Shown: one piece after another, positions 1 to 7,841 of the stretch
Position numbering within the stretch: position 1 is the first letter of the stretch
Layout of the letters: the number at the start of each line of letters is the position of its first letter
Assembly: GCF_019969845.1 (NCBI RefSeq)
Contig: NZ_JAHXYR010000001.1
Coordinates: 62,001 to 126,000, forward strand
DNA from: Sphingobacterium sp. GVS05A
Lineage (GTDB): Bacteria; Bacteroidota; Bacteroidia; Sphingobacteriales; Sphingobacteriaceae
DNA: 64,000 nt
Direction of reading: 5' to 3'
Notes under the pieces: generated by a model
The model's input: only the letters and a program-made list of their open reading frames with translations
Databases searched by the model: none
What the model was told of the DNA's origin: nothing
Program-made: the position numbers and the translations under genes

Positions 1-222
1 TATAAACAAGCTGCATTGAATGAATTTTTAGATGCTGATGAGGCAGATGCTTGGTTGGTCGCTTATGCATTGACTGATGTCAATAATCGCATTTTGATAA
101 CACATGAAGTAAGTCAGCCTGAGGCTAAAAGTAGGATAAAGATTCCCGAACCGTGTAATGAATTTGGGGTATCATTCAAAAATACGATCGCAATGATGAG
201 GGAAATCGGAGTGACATTTTAG
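1..222 (+). CDS. DUF4411 family (PIN-like) protein, C-terminal part
   Basis: The reading frame is open from the first base, so the true start lies before the window; about 73 residues remain. The visible segment holds DADEADAWLVAYA, then ILITHE and RIKIPEPCNEFGV, which is the C-terminal pattern I know from DUF4411 proteins. These are small PIN-fold-like proteins often found beside an antitoxin-type HTH/ImmA gene, so a toxin-like ribonuclease role is possible but inferred. The internal TTG at position 16 is not a convincing start because homology begins before it. The partner gene, if any, is outside the window. Confidence 0.65.
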   Translation, partial: YKQAALNEFLDADEADAWLVAYALTDVNNRILITHEVSQPEAKSRIKIPEPCNEFGVSFKNTIAMMREIGVTF

Positions 223-296
223 TTTTTTGAATACTTCGAAATTCTTCGAGAGTGTAACTCAAACTGTCATTGGATTAAAAACTTAAAAGTGCCTCT

Positions 297-1358
297 TTAA
301 TCAGGAACATTCATTTCAATTCCAAACGCCAGCTCACCAAGATTAGCAACATTCGTATTGCTCAGAATAATAATCGTAATAGGCCGATTCAAAAATTTCA
401 TCCACACAGCATTGATGCCCATTATCTGACCATATCTTTCCATTCTTCTTTTACCGTCTAGACCTTTAACCCATACGCCATAGCCATAATTATCAAGGCC
501 GGGAGTAAGCATTAAATCAAGACTTTTTTTGCTTATTAACTTTAACCCATATAATGCATTCGAGAATTTCAGTAGATCTTTGGGTGAAGAATACATTGCA
601 CCGGCGGCATACCAGTTTTCTATAAACATAGGAATGTTATTAATAAAAACCGTTGAGTTGTCATCCCTAAAATAAGTGCTCGCGAGATTTTTGATAATAT
701 CTTTTTCGTACATCAGCCCCGAATGGTGCATTCCCAAAGGTTTTAATATCTTTTCATTGAGCACCTCTTCATACGTTTTGTGATAGATCTTTTCAACGAT
801 CTTGCCCAAAACGATATAATCCGCATTATTGTATTTGAATTTGGTGCCGGGTTCATTCACAAGAGGTTTGTTCCAAAAACTTCTTAAAATCTGATCCGAA
901 GTATGTGGTGTCTGAAATATACCGAGACCATATTTCATTGCGTTTTCTACACTTGAAACTGTATCAATGAGCGTGATTCCTGATGTATGGTTAAGCAGCT
1001 GATGCAGCGTGACATTTTGACTCACTTGATCTGGATATTCAGGCAAGTAAGCTTTGAAAGGCTTATTTAATTCTAGCTTTCCCTGTTCGGCTAGTTGGAG
1101 GATCAGGACTGCTGTAAAGGCCTTGGTTATCGATGCAACATTATAAATAGTTTCCTTGTTTATCGGGAGATTAAATCTGCGATCCGCTATACCAAAACTT
1201 TCGTGGTAGATTATAGCAGTGTCCTGCTGAACCAATATTGTTCCGTCGAAGCTATTCTTTATCGCATAAGGTTGGATAAAGGATTTTAGGTGAGCTTCTT
1301 GTGCGATTAAGACGTGATGGATTGCTATCGTTAGGGAAAAAATAATTAGATATTTCAT
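297..1358 (-). CDS. Exported serine hydrolase, beta-lactamase/S12 family
   Basis: A 353-aa protein with a Sec signal peptide (about residues 1-19, ending before QEAHLK), so it acts in the periplasm or at the cell surface. The class C beta-lactamase/DD-peptidase fold is shown by S76-I-T-K79 (nucleophile and general base) and Y176-N-N178 (the second catalytic motif). The usual third motif HxG/KTG is replaced by YGQ near the C-terminus, which is tolerated in Bacteroidota esterase-like members. Substrate cannot be read from sequence; peptidoglycan peptides, D-amino acid peptides or esters are all possible. It is transcribed alone, convergent with the DUF4411 gene. The ATG at 1358 gives a complete signal peptide. 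Confidence 0.85.
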   Translation of the reverse strand: MKYLIIFSLTIAIHHVLIAQEAHLKSFIQPYAIKNSFDGTILVQQDTAIIYHESFGIADRRFNLPINKETIYNVASITKAFTAVLILQLAEQGKLELNKPFKAYLPEYPDQVSQNVTLHQLLNHTSGITLIDTVSSVENAMKYGLGIFQTPHTSDQILRSFWNKPLVNEPGTKFKYNNADYIVLGKIVEKIYHKTYEEVLNEKILKPLGMHHSGLMYEKDIIKNLASTYFRDDNSTVFINNIPMFIENWYAAGAMYSSPKDLLKFSNALYGLKLISKKSLDLMLTPGLDNYGYGVWVKGLDGKRRMERYGQIMGINAVWMKFLNRPITIIILSNTNVANLGELAFGIEMNVPD

Positions 1359-1496
1359 TTTAGTTGAAATAAGATATTATTACTGTCTTTCTGCTGTAAG
1401 CAGATCTTTATCATATTGATATTTTGAATATGGGATAACAATAGATTTGCCATTTCTGCAATTCGTTTTTAATGAGTTGGTTATGTTTCTTTGCGA

Positions 1497-1533
1497 TGTC
1501 CGCTATCGAACAGTTAATGTTTGATAACGGACA
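1497..1533. promoter_or_regulatory. Imperfect 15-bp palindrome, possible operator
   Basis: TGTCCGCTATCGAAC (1497-1511) and GTTTGATAACGGACA (1519-1533) are inverted repeats with two non-Watson-Crick positions and a 7-bp spacer. The element ends 45 bp before the cysteine hydrolase start. There is no T-run, and no gene ends close by on the plus strand, so a protein-binding operator is more likely than a terminator. The binding protein is unknown. Confidence 0.5.
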
Positions 1534-1578
1534 TTTACTATCTTTATTCATGAAATTATTTGGAAGTTAGTTTACAAA

Positions 1579-2109
1579 TTGAGAGCCTTACTAATAATAG
1601 ATATGCAATTGGGGAGTTTTAGACCCTATGAGCTGCGGTATGATACCTTTGCTGTTATTGATCGGATAAACAGACTTTCTGAGGCGTTTAGAAAGAACGG
1701 GGATCTGGTCATTTTTATACAGCATGATGGGACAAAGGAAAACTGTTTTCTGCCCGGGACAGAAGATTGGTCGTTATTACCAGAGCTGATCAGAGAGCCC
1801 GTAGACATATTCATCTCTAAAACAGCAAATGATTCGTTTTATCAAACAGAACTTCAAACGTTATTGACCAGTAGCGGCGTGACGGAATTGGTCTTGACCG
1901 GATGTGCCACAGATTTTTGTGTGGATACTACCCTAAAATCGGCTTTGACGAAGGACTATTCTATTACTGTAGCTGCCGATGGACATACCACTGCTGACAG
2001 ACCCATGATCCCTGCCCGGCAGGTGATTGAGTATTTTAATTGGCTATGGTCAGAAATGACGCCCACAGTTGGGATGATTAGCGTTGAAACTTGTGATGTA
2101 ATTTTATAA
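1579..2109 (+). CDS. Isochorismatase-family cysteine hydrolase
   Basis: A 176-aa cytosolic alpha/beta hydrolase of the isochorismatase/nicotinamidase family. The catalytic triad is visible: D8 in LLIIDMQ, K81 in ISKTAND, and C114 in TGCATDFCVDTT, with the cis-peptide GCAT segment just before it. Length is normal for the single-domain family. The start is TTG: the first in-frame ATG lies at codon 9 and would remove D8, and a stop codon occurs just upstream, so TTG at 1579 is favoured. Family members hydrolyse amides such as nicotinamide or cleave isochorismate; the substrate is not determinable here. A palindrome at 1497-1533 may regulate it. Confidence 0.85.
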   Translation: MRALLIIDMQLGSFRPYELRYDTFAVIDRINRLSEAFRKNGDLVIFIQHDGTKENCFLPGTEDWSLLPELIREPVDIFISKTANDSFYQTELQTLLTSSGVTELVLTGCATDFCVDTTLKSALTKDYSITVAADGHTTADRPMIPARQVIEYFNWLWSEMTPTVGMISVETCDVIL

Positions 2110-2149
2110 ATGACAGCCTTCGTATGAACTATTTAACTTCAAGTCTGAT

Positions 2150-2467
2150 ATGAGCACAAGTTTAACCCAAATGGAAAAGATCCAGCTTCGGAAATATCTT
2201 TATTTACTACGTGCTTTCCTAAATAACGAGATCGCAGTTTTAGTTTTTGAGACGAGCTTTCTTCAGCTTAGGAGGGAAGATATCCACTGGATGGCATCTG
2301 TTTCTGACAATGGAATCTACCGAATTTTGGATACGCTATTCTTGGATGTGGACGAATATGCTCCTGATGAATTGTATGATGAGAGGGATCAATTTAATAT
2401 TAGTGAATCTGAACTTAAAAGACGGCTAGGAGCTCATTTAGTATTGCTTGAAGAATTGATATCGTAA
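2150..2467 (+). CDS. Colicin-immunity-like small acidic protein
   Basis: A 105-aa acidic, helical, cytosolic protein. The order of motifs (hydrophobic N-terminal helix LRKYLYLLRAFLNNEI, central RILDTLFLDVDEYAPD, C-terminal LKRRLGAHLVLLEEL) matches the self-protective colicin-like immunity protein family, small antidotes to nuclease toxins. No cognate toxin gene is adjacent, so it may be an orphan immunity gene acquired to resist neighbours. The next gene follows after 19 bp and is probably co-transcribed. The family assignment is by pattern memory only. Confidence 0.55.
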   Translation: MSTSLTQMEKIQLRKYLYLLRAFLNNEIAVLVFETSFLQLRREDIHWMASVSDNGIYRILDTLFLDVDEYAPDELYDERDQFNISESELKRRLGAHLVLLEELIS

Positions 2468-2486
2468 ATAACTAAATTTCGAAAAA

Positions 2487-2990
2487 ATGCATTGCGGGAA
2501 ATTATATTTTAATCTTGAAAGGACAGCGAGTCCTTATGAAGAGGAGTTACCACCCAATGAAGTTTGGGGGATAATCCAAATATGCTATGAATTTGACAAT
2601 ACAGTCGAATATATCCTTGATTGGCAGTGGGATATTATTGAAGTTAGAGCCTGGTTTGACGAGGCTAAAGATAAATTAGCGGAGAAAAATTTAGGTGTCT
2701 TAAATGATGAAAATAAATCCATTGCTGAATTACGAGATCTCGGTTATGAGCGGTCATTTTTCTTCAGTGAAGATGAAATGTTTTTGTACCATGCTAATTT
2801 GGAGGAATGTTTTTCGGACTTTAAATTTCATTTGAGAGGAACGCCTACACCTCTGTATTATATTGGGCTTAATAATGGAGAAGGTGAGCTATCCTATTAT
2901 TGTCGCGAACAAAAAGTATATAAACGATATTGTTTTAACATGGATGAGTTTCTGAAGAGTACTGAGAAGATTTTATTGGATTTTCGATAG
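2487..2990 (+). CDS. Unrecognised 167-aa acidic protein, immunity-like context
   Basis: No signal peptide, membrane segment or catalytic motif was found. The protein is acidic and rich in aromatic residues (repeated W, F and Y), a composition common among immunity proteins of polymorphic toxins. It starts 19 bp after the preceding immunity-like gene on the same strand, so the two are likely one transcript. I infer an antidote or accessory role from neighbourhood only; the family was not recognised. Confidence 0.6.
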   Translation: MHCGKLYFNLERTASPYEEELPPNEVWGIIQICYEFDNTVEYILDWQWDIIEVRAWFDEAKDKLAEKNLGVLNDENKSIAELRDLGYERSFFFSEDEMFLYHANLEECFSDFKFHLRGTPTPLYYIGLNNGEGELSYYCREQKVYKRYCFNMDEFLKSTEKILLDFR

Positions 2991-3027
2991 CGTTATTTAT
3001 GATTGCACCAAACACTTTGAACCATCT

Positions 3028-3051
3028 TTATAAGTAAATTTATAAGTAAAT
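3028..3051 (+). repeat. Short tandem repeat, 2 x 12 bp
   Basis: TTTATAAGTAAA occurs twice in direct succession in the intergenic region before the DUF2314 lipoprotein gene. It is AT-rich and may be replication slippage; no function is evident. The rest of the 2991-3206 gap shows no gene. Confidence 0.6.
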
Positions 3052-3206
3052 TGTGGACGGATCGGAATGATGACTTTATCGGAAAAAAAGCAGAACTTTG
3101 AAACCGAAAATAGAATGTGTAAAGTACCAATACGTCTGTTATATTTAGTGAAACGAGGCCCTATTTAAAGAGTTCAGAAGAGATTATATATGCAAAATAT
3201 TTAAAG

Positions 3207-3722
3207 ATGAGATTCAAAATTATTAGACCTATTTTATTTGTTGCTATCAGCAGTGCTGCATTGATGGCATGCCAGCCACCGTCAGTAAAAGATAAAATTA
3301 AAAATGACGATGTCATTGGTTTCCGCTCTGACGATGAAGCAATGAATGCAGCCATAGTAAAGGCAAAAAGCTCACTCGATCTATTTGTGCAGGCGTTTCA
3401 AAAACCACAGGAAGGATATGAAGGTTTTGCCCTCAAACTAGCATATCATACACCTGATCAAAGTTTGGAGCATATTTGGATCGGTAATCTAGCTTATCTA
3501 AATAACCAATTTACGGGTGTTGTCCATAACAGCCCAGTCTCAACGAAAGAGATCGCTCTTGGTGACACCGTACTGATCGATAAACAAAAAATATCAGATT
3601 GGATGTATTTGGATAAAGGTGTACTAAGAGGAGGTTATACGATCCGTGCCATGCGTGATCAGCTGTCGGAATCCGAAAAAGAAGAATTTAATCAAACGAT
3701 CGATTTTACAATAGAAGATTAG
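3207..3722 (+). CDS. DUF2314 lipoprotein (YegJ-like)
   Basis: A 171-aa lipoprotein: the signal peptide ends in the lipobox LMAC with lipidated C22. The mature part carries the DUF2314 pattern: DDEAMNAAIVKAK, a central FALKLAY, EHIWIGNL, a GD before VLIDKQKISDWMY, and GGYTIR near the end. The family is common in polymorphic-toxin and immunity neighbourhoods and in enterobacterial YegJ-type proteins, but its biochemical function is unknown. Length is typical for a single-domain member. It is monocistronic as far as can be seen, with gaps of over 100 bp on each side. Confidence 0.75.
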   Translation: MRFKIIRPILFVAISSAALMACQPPSVKDKIKNDDVIGFRSDDEAMNAAIVKAKSSLDLFVQAFQKPQEGYEGFALKLAYHTPDQSLEHIWIGNLAYLNNQFTGVVHNSPVSTKEIALGDTVLIDKQKISDWMYLDKGVLRGGYTIRAMRDQLSESEKEEFNQTIDFTIED

Positions 3723-3833
3723 GTGTTAATTTCGCTGAATAACATCAAAAATACAGATTGGACAATGATCTTCTGTTATTTATGCATAATTAGCCCTATA
3801 CTATAATTATGTTAAAGACTAATCTAGTTTGCG

Positions 3834-4259
3834 ATGAAAAATGAATTGTTAGAATCTCTGAAAAGCGATCTGCATTTAGAAGGATCTATTACGAAAGGGC
3901 AATTTGGTATTTATTCCGATTATAGGGAAAGGGATGATGTATACTTCATCAAAGCCAATAAAGAGGGACTGAAACTTTTTGCTTATCAGCTATTATGTGC
4001 CGCCAAAGATTTAGAGGATCAGGAGCAAAAGGAGGTATTTCAAAAGATTATATTGGATGAGACTCCATGGGTGCTTAAAGATTCAGAAATTGTTTTGAAA
4101 CATATTGAAGATCCTTCGATGATTAATGTCAGCGAAACGGAAATCGCTCAATCGAGCTGGAAAGATCGGTCTGTGACCATAGGCTGCTTTATCGTACTTG
4201 CTTTTCTGTTAATTTCTTTGGTTGTGGGTGTTTATACCGTTATTGATTCTATTCTATAA
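3834..4259 (+). CDS. Unrecognised protein with C-terminal membrane anchor
   Basis: A 141-aa protein with a soluble N-terminal domain (about 1-110) and one hydrophobic helix at about 118-139 (TIGCFIVLAFLLISLVVGVY), so probably tail-anchored to the inner membrane. The soluble part, with YSDYRERDDVYFIKANKEGLK, resembles small Imm-type proteins but no family could be named. Its last 11 codons and 3' flank are repeated in altered form at 7534-7620, showing that this gene was the left boundary of a duplication. Confidence 0.6.
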   Translation: MKNELLESLKSDLHLEGSITKGQFGIYSDYRERDDVYFIKANKEGLKLFAYQLLCAAKDLEDQEQKEVFQKIILDETPWVLKDSEIVLKHIEDPSMINVSETEIAQSSWKDRSVTIGCFIVLAFLLISLVVGVYTVIDSIL

Positions 4260-4303
4260 AAGTTATACATACTTTTTCTTCAATTACTGAGGCGTTAGAA
4301 TTT
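4220..4303 (+). repeat. Left copy of duplicated flank (gene end plus 3' region)
   Basis: This stretch covers the end of the 141-aa gene and about 40 bp downstream. It is nearly identical to 7534-7620, including ATACCGTTATTGATTCTATT, the shared stop region and the following AAAGTTATACATAC. The two copies then diverge and become similar again at the promoter and first codons of the beta-helix gene. Confidence 0.85.
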
Positions 4304-4516
4304 GCACGCCGCAGGTTTGTTGTAGAAAACCCATCTATAACCAGAAACTCCTTTTGAGGTTCAGTAAATAGGTTTAGAAGTGATAATGTATTAATTGTCA
4401 TAGGTAAAGATTTAAAATAACAACTCAAGAAAGTTTCAAAATCCCTGACTTTTCGGTACCTTCGGAATACCGCTTAGAAACCGCTTCTTTTCCTCAGCTA
4501 GCGCTACTAACAAATC

Positions 4517-4524
4517 TACTTTTG
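4517..4524 (+). promoter_or_regulatory. Relic copy of a TAnnTTTG promoter element
   Basis: TACTTTTG matches the Bacteroidota -7 consensus exactly and lies 24 bp before the truncated MANQ start codon. The same element sits at 7842-7849 before the intact gene. The copy probably still starts transcription, now reading into a stop codon after 13 codons. Confidence 0.5.
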
Positions 4525-4548
4525 CTGTACACTTTAAAAAGAAGAAAT

Positions 4549-4652
4549 ATGGCAAACCAGCTTTTAATCAAGAACACGATGCAGGACTAAAAGGAACCGT
4601 TCCGATCTATTCTGGGATAAAGTTACTCGGCTATTACAAAAAAGGTGACACC
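4549..4652 (+). pseudogene. Degenerate 5' fragment of the beta-helix protein gene
   Basis: The sequence reads MANQLLIKNTMQD then stops, whereas the intact gene at 7874 reads MANQILIKNTMQEMRN. A deletion removed about 30 bp coding for the NLSAEEIAELQ segment and shifted the frame. Further matches (the codons for PIYSGIKLLGYYKKGDT) continue to about 4652 in a different frame, then similarity ends abruptly. This is a truncated duplicate, not a functional gene. 4653-4715 holds nothing recognisable. Confidence 0.8.
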
Positions 4653-4715
4653 TTCTCTTTCTGTTTGCCTGTTGCATGAAGACAACCTACATATTAAATA
4701 AAATTCCAGCGTAGA

Positions 4716-5129
4716 TTGTGGTCGATAATTTTATTATCTTTCACCTCGTCATTCTATTTTGAAAATATGGGTCCTGAGATCATTTTTATATTTATTGTAT
4801 TGTACCTATTGGCAATTTATAGCGTTTTTTTACGAAAGAAAATGATTCGGGTCGCAGTTGACGAATGTATAGATTTTGATTTAGAGCAGCACAAATTCGA
4901 GCTAATATCCTACGAAATGCTACCTGCATGGTCTATCGGTAATTTTGCGAAACAACATCAATCTATTTTTGGATATATGTTTGCCATTACTAAGCCTCAT
5001 TATCCTTTCCATACTTATTTAAACCTTAAAGTAAAGAACAGATTTAATGAAATCCGAATAATTACGGCTAAGGTATCTTATAGTCTTTTTGATGGAATAA
5101 ATGACATTCAATATGAACCATCCTTATAA
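4716..5129 (+). CDS. Unrecognised small membrane protein
   Basis: A 137-aa ORF with a hydrophobic N-terminal third (MGPEIIFIFIVLYLLAIYSV, a clear membrane helix) and a soluble remainder ending in SLFDGINDIQYEPSL. There is no ATG before codon 18; either the TTG at 4716 or the ATG at 4767 is used, or the 5' end was lost when this segment joined the truncated beta-helix fragment just upstream. No family was recognised. A 50-codon ORF follows after 11 bp on the same strand and is probably co-transcribed. Confidence 0.5.
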   Translation: MWSIILLSFTSSFYFENMGPEIIFIFIVLYLLAIYSVFLRKKMIRVAVDECIDFDLEQHKFELISYEMLPAWSIGNFAKQHQSIFGYMFAITKPHYPFHTYLNLKVKNRFNEIRIITAKVSYSLFDGINDIQYEPSL

Positions 5130-5140
5130 AAGGAAAACTT

Positions 5141-5293
5141 ATGATAAGGTATCTAAAGAAACAACGATTACCATTTTTTATTGCTTTGGCCTATCTTGGA
5201 ATAGGTACCTTGTCTGTATGTTCGATTCTTCCTGATGATCCGTTTTATAACGAATGGTTTACTTTTGTTCCTCCTATATATCCTGCGTTATAA
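5141..5293 (+). CDS. Small 50-aa hydrophobic protein, possibly truncated
   Basis: ATG at 5141 follows an A-rich leader (AAAAGGAAAACTT) and opens a 50-codon frame starting MIRYLKKQRL with a hydrophobic stretch FFIALAYLGIGTLSVCSIL and ending FVPPIYPAL. It begins 11 bp after the preceding gene. The abrupt end in a hydrophobic context, with another frame continuing as LLLFLLYILRYNR, suggests a frameshift and a formerly longer membrane protein. Function is unknown. Confidence 0.4.
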   Translation: MIRYLKKQRLPFFIALAYLGIGTLSVCSILPDDPFYNEWFTFVPPIYPAL

Positions 5294-5601
5294 CCGGTAT
5301 AAAAACCATAAGGCAGTTTTGTCGCGGCGCTATAGCCTTAATAACGCTCTCCTGTCCTCCACCCAATGTCAGGGCACACCAATAGTAACTTTTAAGATTA
5401 TGAAAGTAATTATTTAACTGTTGTTGAATTTTTGTAACTTTTTAATATTGAATGATTTATTTTGGGGTGATTTTTATTTTTTTAATGACTTGTTTTTAAT
5501 AAACTGTTATCTTAATTTCGCTGACAAATATCAAATTGTAAGGACATTTTTCTTATAAATGCTCCTGCTATGTATATGGTATTTTATTAAAATATTTGAA
5601 A
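5294..5601. other. Gene-free stretch, AT-rich
   Basis: No supported ORF, repeat or terminator was seen. The segment CTTAATTTCGCTGAC near 5512-5526 loosely resembles the -7 elements used elsewhere in the window and may promote the downstream lipoprotein gene. Confidence 0.4.
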
Positions 5602-6111
5602 ATGAAAAGGAGACAGGGCATACGTTTACTTGCTGGAGGATTAGCATACTTGATGATCGCAAATTCTTGTAAAAAAGACTTGAGTGAAGAAAAAGATGAC
5701 AATGCATTTTCTTTTGGTCAAAAACGTAATTTTAAAAACATTTTTGAGGATGCCATAGCGCAGTACGATATAAAAAAGTTCAGTTATTTGGTTGAAAAGA
5801 AAATAAAAAATGCACCACTTAAAAATGAATTTCTTAAAGATAGATTTCTTTCAGACGTTTGTGATGAAGTGCATGTTTACGGATATATAAAGAAAACCAA
5901 CGGTCTACAAAGAACAAAACACAATAAGGAAATTGATACACAAATTTTTCGCTACAAGGATCAGAACTACGAAGTTTGTCTTTATTCAGAGACCAAAATT
6001 TTAAGACTTCCATGCGATCAAAAAGCTGTGAGAAAAGTGAAATGTAAGCATGACTTATTATCAAACAGTTCTAGTGAAATAAAAGTATTAAATTTTGATA
6101 AGAGAAACTAG
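5602..6111 (+). CDS. Lipoprotein upstream of ferredoxin-peptidase fusion
   Basis: A 169-aa lipoprotein: MKRRQGIRLLAGG signal, lipobox MIANSC with C23 lipidated, followed by KKDLSEEKDD, the charged start usual in exported Bacteroidota lipoproteins. The ATG at 5602 is preferred over the TTG two codons earlier. The mature region is basic and contains four Cys (in VCDEV, VCLYS, LPCDQ and VKCKH), which could form disulfides. No known domain was recognised. Its TAG overlaps the next gene's start region (stop ends at 6111, next ATG at 6112), so it is surely in one operon with the ferredoxin/HExxH protein. Confidence 0.7.
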   Translation: MKRRQGIRLLAGGLAYLMIANSCKKDLSEEKDDNAFSFGQKRNFKNIFEDAIAQYDIKKFSYLVEKKIKNAPLKNEFLKDRFLSDVCDEVHVYGYIKKTNGLQRTKHNKEIDTQIFRYKDQNYEVCLYSETKILRLPCDQKAVRKVKCKHDLLSNSSSEIKVLNFDKRN

Positions 6112-6993
6112 ATGAAAATTAGATTTAAGCCTGATGAATGTATAGTGTGTTTACAATGTGTGCCTGAATGTCCTGTAGATGCGCTGTCGTATTTAGAAGG
6201 CTTTGTATATGGAGAATTAAATATAGCAAAGTTTACCGTAGATTTACGTGAATGTATTGAATGCGGTGATTGTGTAGAAGTATGTCCGACCAAGGCCATT
6301 ACTCTCGAAGAATTAGACGATCCAATAATAGGAACAGGGGACGGAGGGCATACTGACCGTTCGCCGAGTACCTTTAATAAGGGGAAAGTGAAATTTAATA
6401 ACAACATGTCTGATAGTCTTGTCCAAAGTCTCCTAAACGAAATGAATGATATGAATCCCTGTTCGCGTTCAAAATTATTGAAATCACTCGAGATTGGTAA
6501 AAATGATATTACTTTCGTCCAGAATCCAAAAGCAGGTTTTTTAGGCTTTTATAATGCATCCACAAAAACCCTGGAGTTTAGTTCGGAATCAATAATTGGA
6601 CAAGAATTGCTATCGCATGAATTTTTTCATGCTTTCCAAGACCAAAACTATACAAACATGGGCAATTATGGGCCAAAAAAACCAGGCCATGTAAATATTG
6701 AATTTGAACAATATGTATTTCAAAGTATTTCATTTAGTCTGGAACAGTATAGTTCAGTGGTTGGGAAGCAATTTGACAATGAAAAAGCAAAACAAGATTT
6801 TAAAGAGTGGATTTCTGATCTTACAACTGAAGGGACTGTAATGCCAAATCTTTCAAACAACCCAGAGTTTTTGCAAAAGTATAACGAGTTTTTGAGTTTG
6901 TATAATCAGTATGGGCCTCCAGAATATAGGTCACCCCAATTAGATCTTTCCCCTAATGGTTTATTAAATTTATTTGATGAAACAGGTTGTTAA
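6112..6993 (+). CDS. 2[4Fe-4S] ferredoxin fused to HExxH metallopeptidase-like domain
   Basis: Residues 1-65 are a complete bacterial-type ferredoxin: C10-x2-C13-x2-C16-x3-C20-P and C48-x2-C51-x2-C54-x3-C58-P, each able to bind a [4Fe-4S] cluster. A Gly/Asp-rich linker (IIGTGDGGHTD) leads to a C-terminal domain with FYNASTKTLEF and then H169-EFF-H173 in ELLSHEFFHAFQDQ, a zinc-peptidase motif; E199 in NIEFE could be the third ligand. No signal peptide is present. I know of no described protein with this pairing. The gene lies between a lipoprotein and an exported protein with which it overlaps. Possibilities are a redox-gated peptidase, a toxin effector or a maturation enzyme; none is proven. 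Confidence 0.75.
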   Translation: MKIRFKPDECIVCLQCVPECPVDALSYLEGFVYGELNIAKFTVDLRECIECGDCVEVCPTKAITLEELDDPIIGTGDGGHTDRSPSTFNKGKVKFNNNMSDSLVQSLLNEMNDMNPCSRSKLLKSLEIGKNDITFVQNPKAGFLGFYNASTKTLEFSSESIIGQELLSHEFFHAFQDQNYTNMGNYGPKKPGHVNIEFEQYVFQSISFSLEQYSSVVGKQFDNEKAKQDFKEWISDLTTEGTVMPNLSNNPEFLQKYNEFLSLYNQYGPPEYRSPQLDLSPNGLLNLFDETGC

Positions 6994-7507
6994 ATTTTTA
7001 TTATGTTTTCTTTTTGCGATGGGTATTGGCTTTTCATATGGTCAAGAGGAAATCAAAGCCGGTAAAATTACATTGGAAAATGGGAATTCTTTTTTTATTG
7101 AGAAATTCAAAGTTATGGATAGTATTTGGTGGATTCAAAGTAATGATAAGATGCTTAATAACAGCAGTAATATTACAGTGCTAGAACACTATCTTGGAAA
7201 TTATAAGATAAGTTCATCGCCAACTCTTTTTGATATCGTGCTTAATAGCATGAATAGGAAAGAAGCATCTTCGAATTTTGATCGTAAGAAGGAACGGTTA
7301 TTTATTACTGTTACTTTCGATTCTCGAACTTTGAAGATTGAAAAGGTATCTTTTCATCTTCCTATGAATAACAAGAAAATTAGTTTGATGGAATTGGATC
7401 GAATTCGGAGAAACATCTATGCTAAATACCGTCCGAAGGTAATCGCCAAATCTGATGGATATTTGGTCTATAGTTATCTTACGGATGATACAACAATTTT
7501 CTTCTAA
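6977..7507 (+). CDS. Exported protein of unknown function, operon partner
   Basis: A 176-aa protein starting at ATG 6977, overlapping the end of the ferredoxin-peptidase gene by 17 bp, hence translationally coupled. It has a signal peptide (about 1-22, cut before QEEIKAG) and is probably periplasmic. The mature part has a conserved-looking WWIQSND segment and ends at DDTTIFF. No known fold or family was recognised. Tight coupling to the HExxH gene suggests an inhibitor, substrate or immunity protein for it, which is inference. Confidence 0.65.
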   Translation: MKQVVKFLLCFLFAMGIGFSYGQEEIKAGKITLENGNSFFIEKFKVMDSIWWIQSNDKMLNNSSNITVLEHYLGNYKISSSPTLFDIVLNSMNRKEASSNFDRKKERLFITVTFDSRTLKIEKVSFHLPMNNKKISLMELDRIRRNIYAKYRPKVIAKSDGYLVYSYLTDDTTIFF

Positions 7508-7533
7508 AAAATCTCATGATTAAAGAGAATGGT

Positions 7534-7620
7534 GGTTGTGGGGGGGTATACCGTTATTGATTCTATTTTATAAAAGTTATACATACTTTTTCTTCAATTG
7601 TTGATGCGTTAGAATTTACA
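7534..7620 (+). repeat. Right copy of duplicated flank; gene-end remnant
   Basis: Near-identical to 4220-4303. It preserves the final codons of the 141-aa membrane-anchored protein without the rest of the gene, so the gene end here is a fossil. Between 7621 and about 7740 the sequence is unlike the left copy, then similarity resumes at the promoter of the beta-helix gene. Apart from these relics, 7508-7841 contains no gene. Confidence 0.85.
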
Positions 7621-7841
7621 GAAGTGACCGATAAAGTATTTCTTAATAAATATACTTCAGTCGGAATGCTTCAAGAAGAATATTGAGGTTATATAAGCTT
7701 TTTGGGAAAATTAGATTTTTCTAAAAATCCCAGTTTAAGAAAGTTGTATTATAATAATTTTCGCCTTTATTTACTTTTCGGTATCTCCCCGCTACCGCTT
7801 AAATAACGCTTCTTTCTCTCAAATTCCGCAATCCGCAGACC

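Noticed and set aside
5235..5417. 60-codon ORF overlapping the end of the 50-aa gene
   Set aside because: Its first part may be the frameshifted continuation of the 50-aa membrane protein, but as an independent gene it lacks a start and the second half is not protein-like.
4220..7620. Insertion sequence or transposon bounded by the duplicated flanks
   Set aside because: No transposase, integrase, terminal inverted repeats or short target-site duplication is visible; the duplicates are parts of neighbouring genes.
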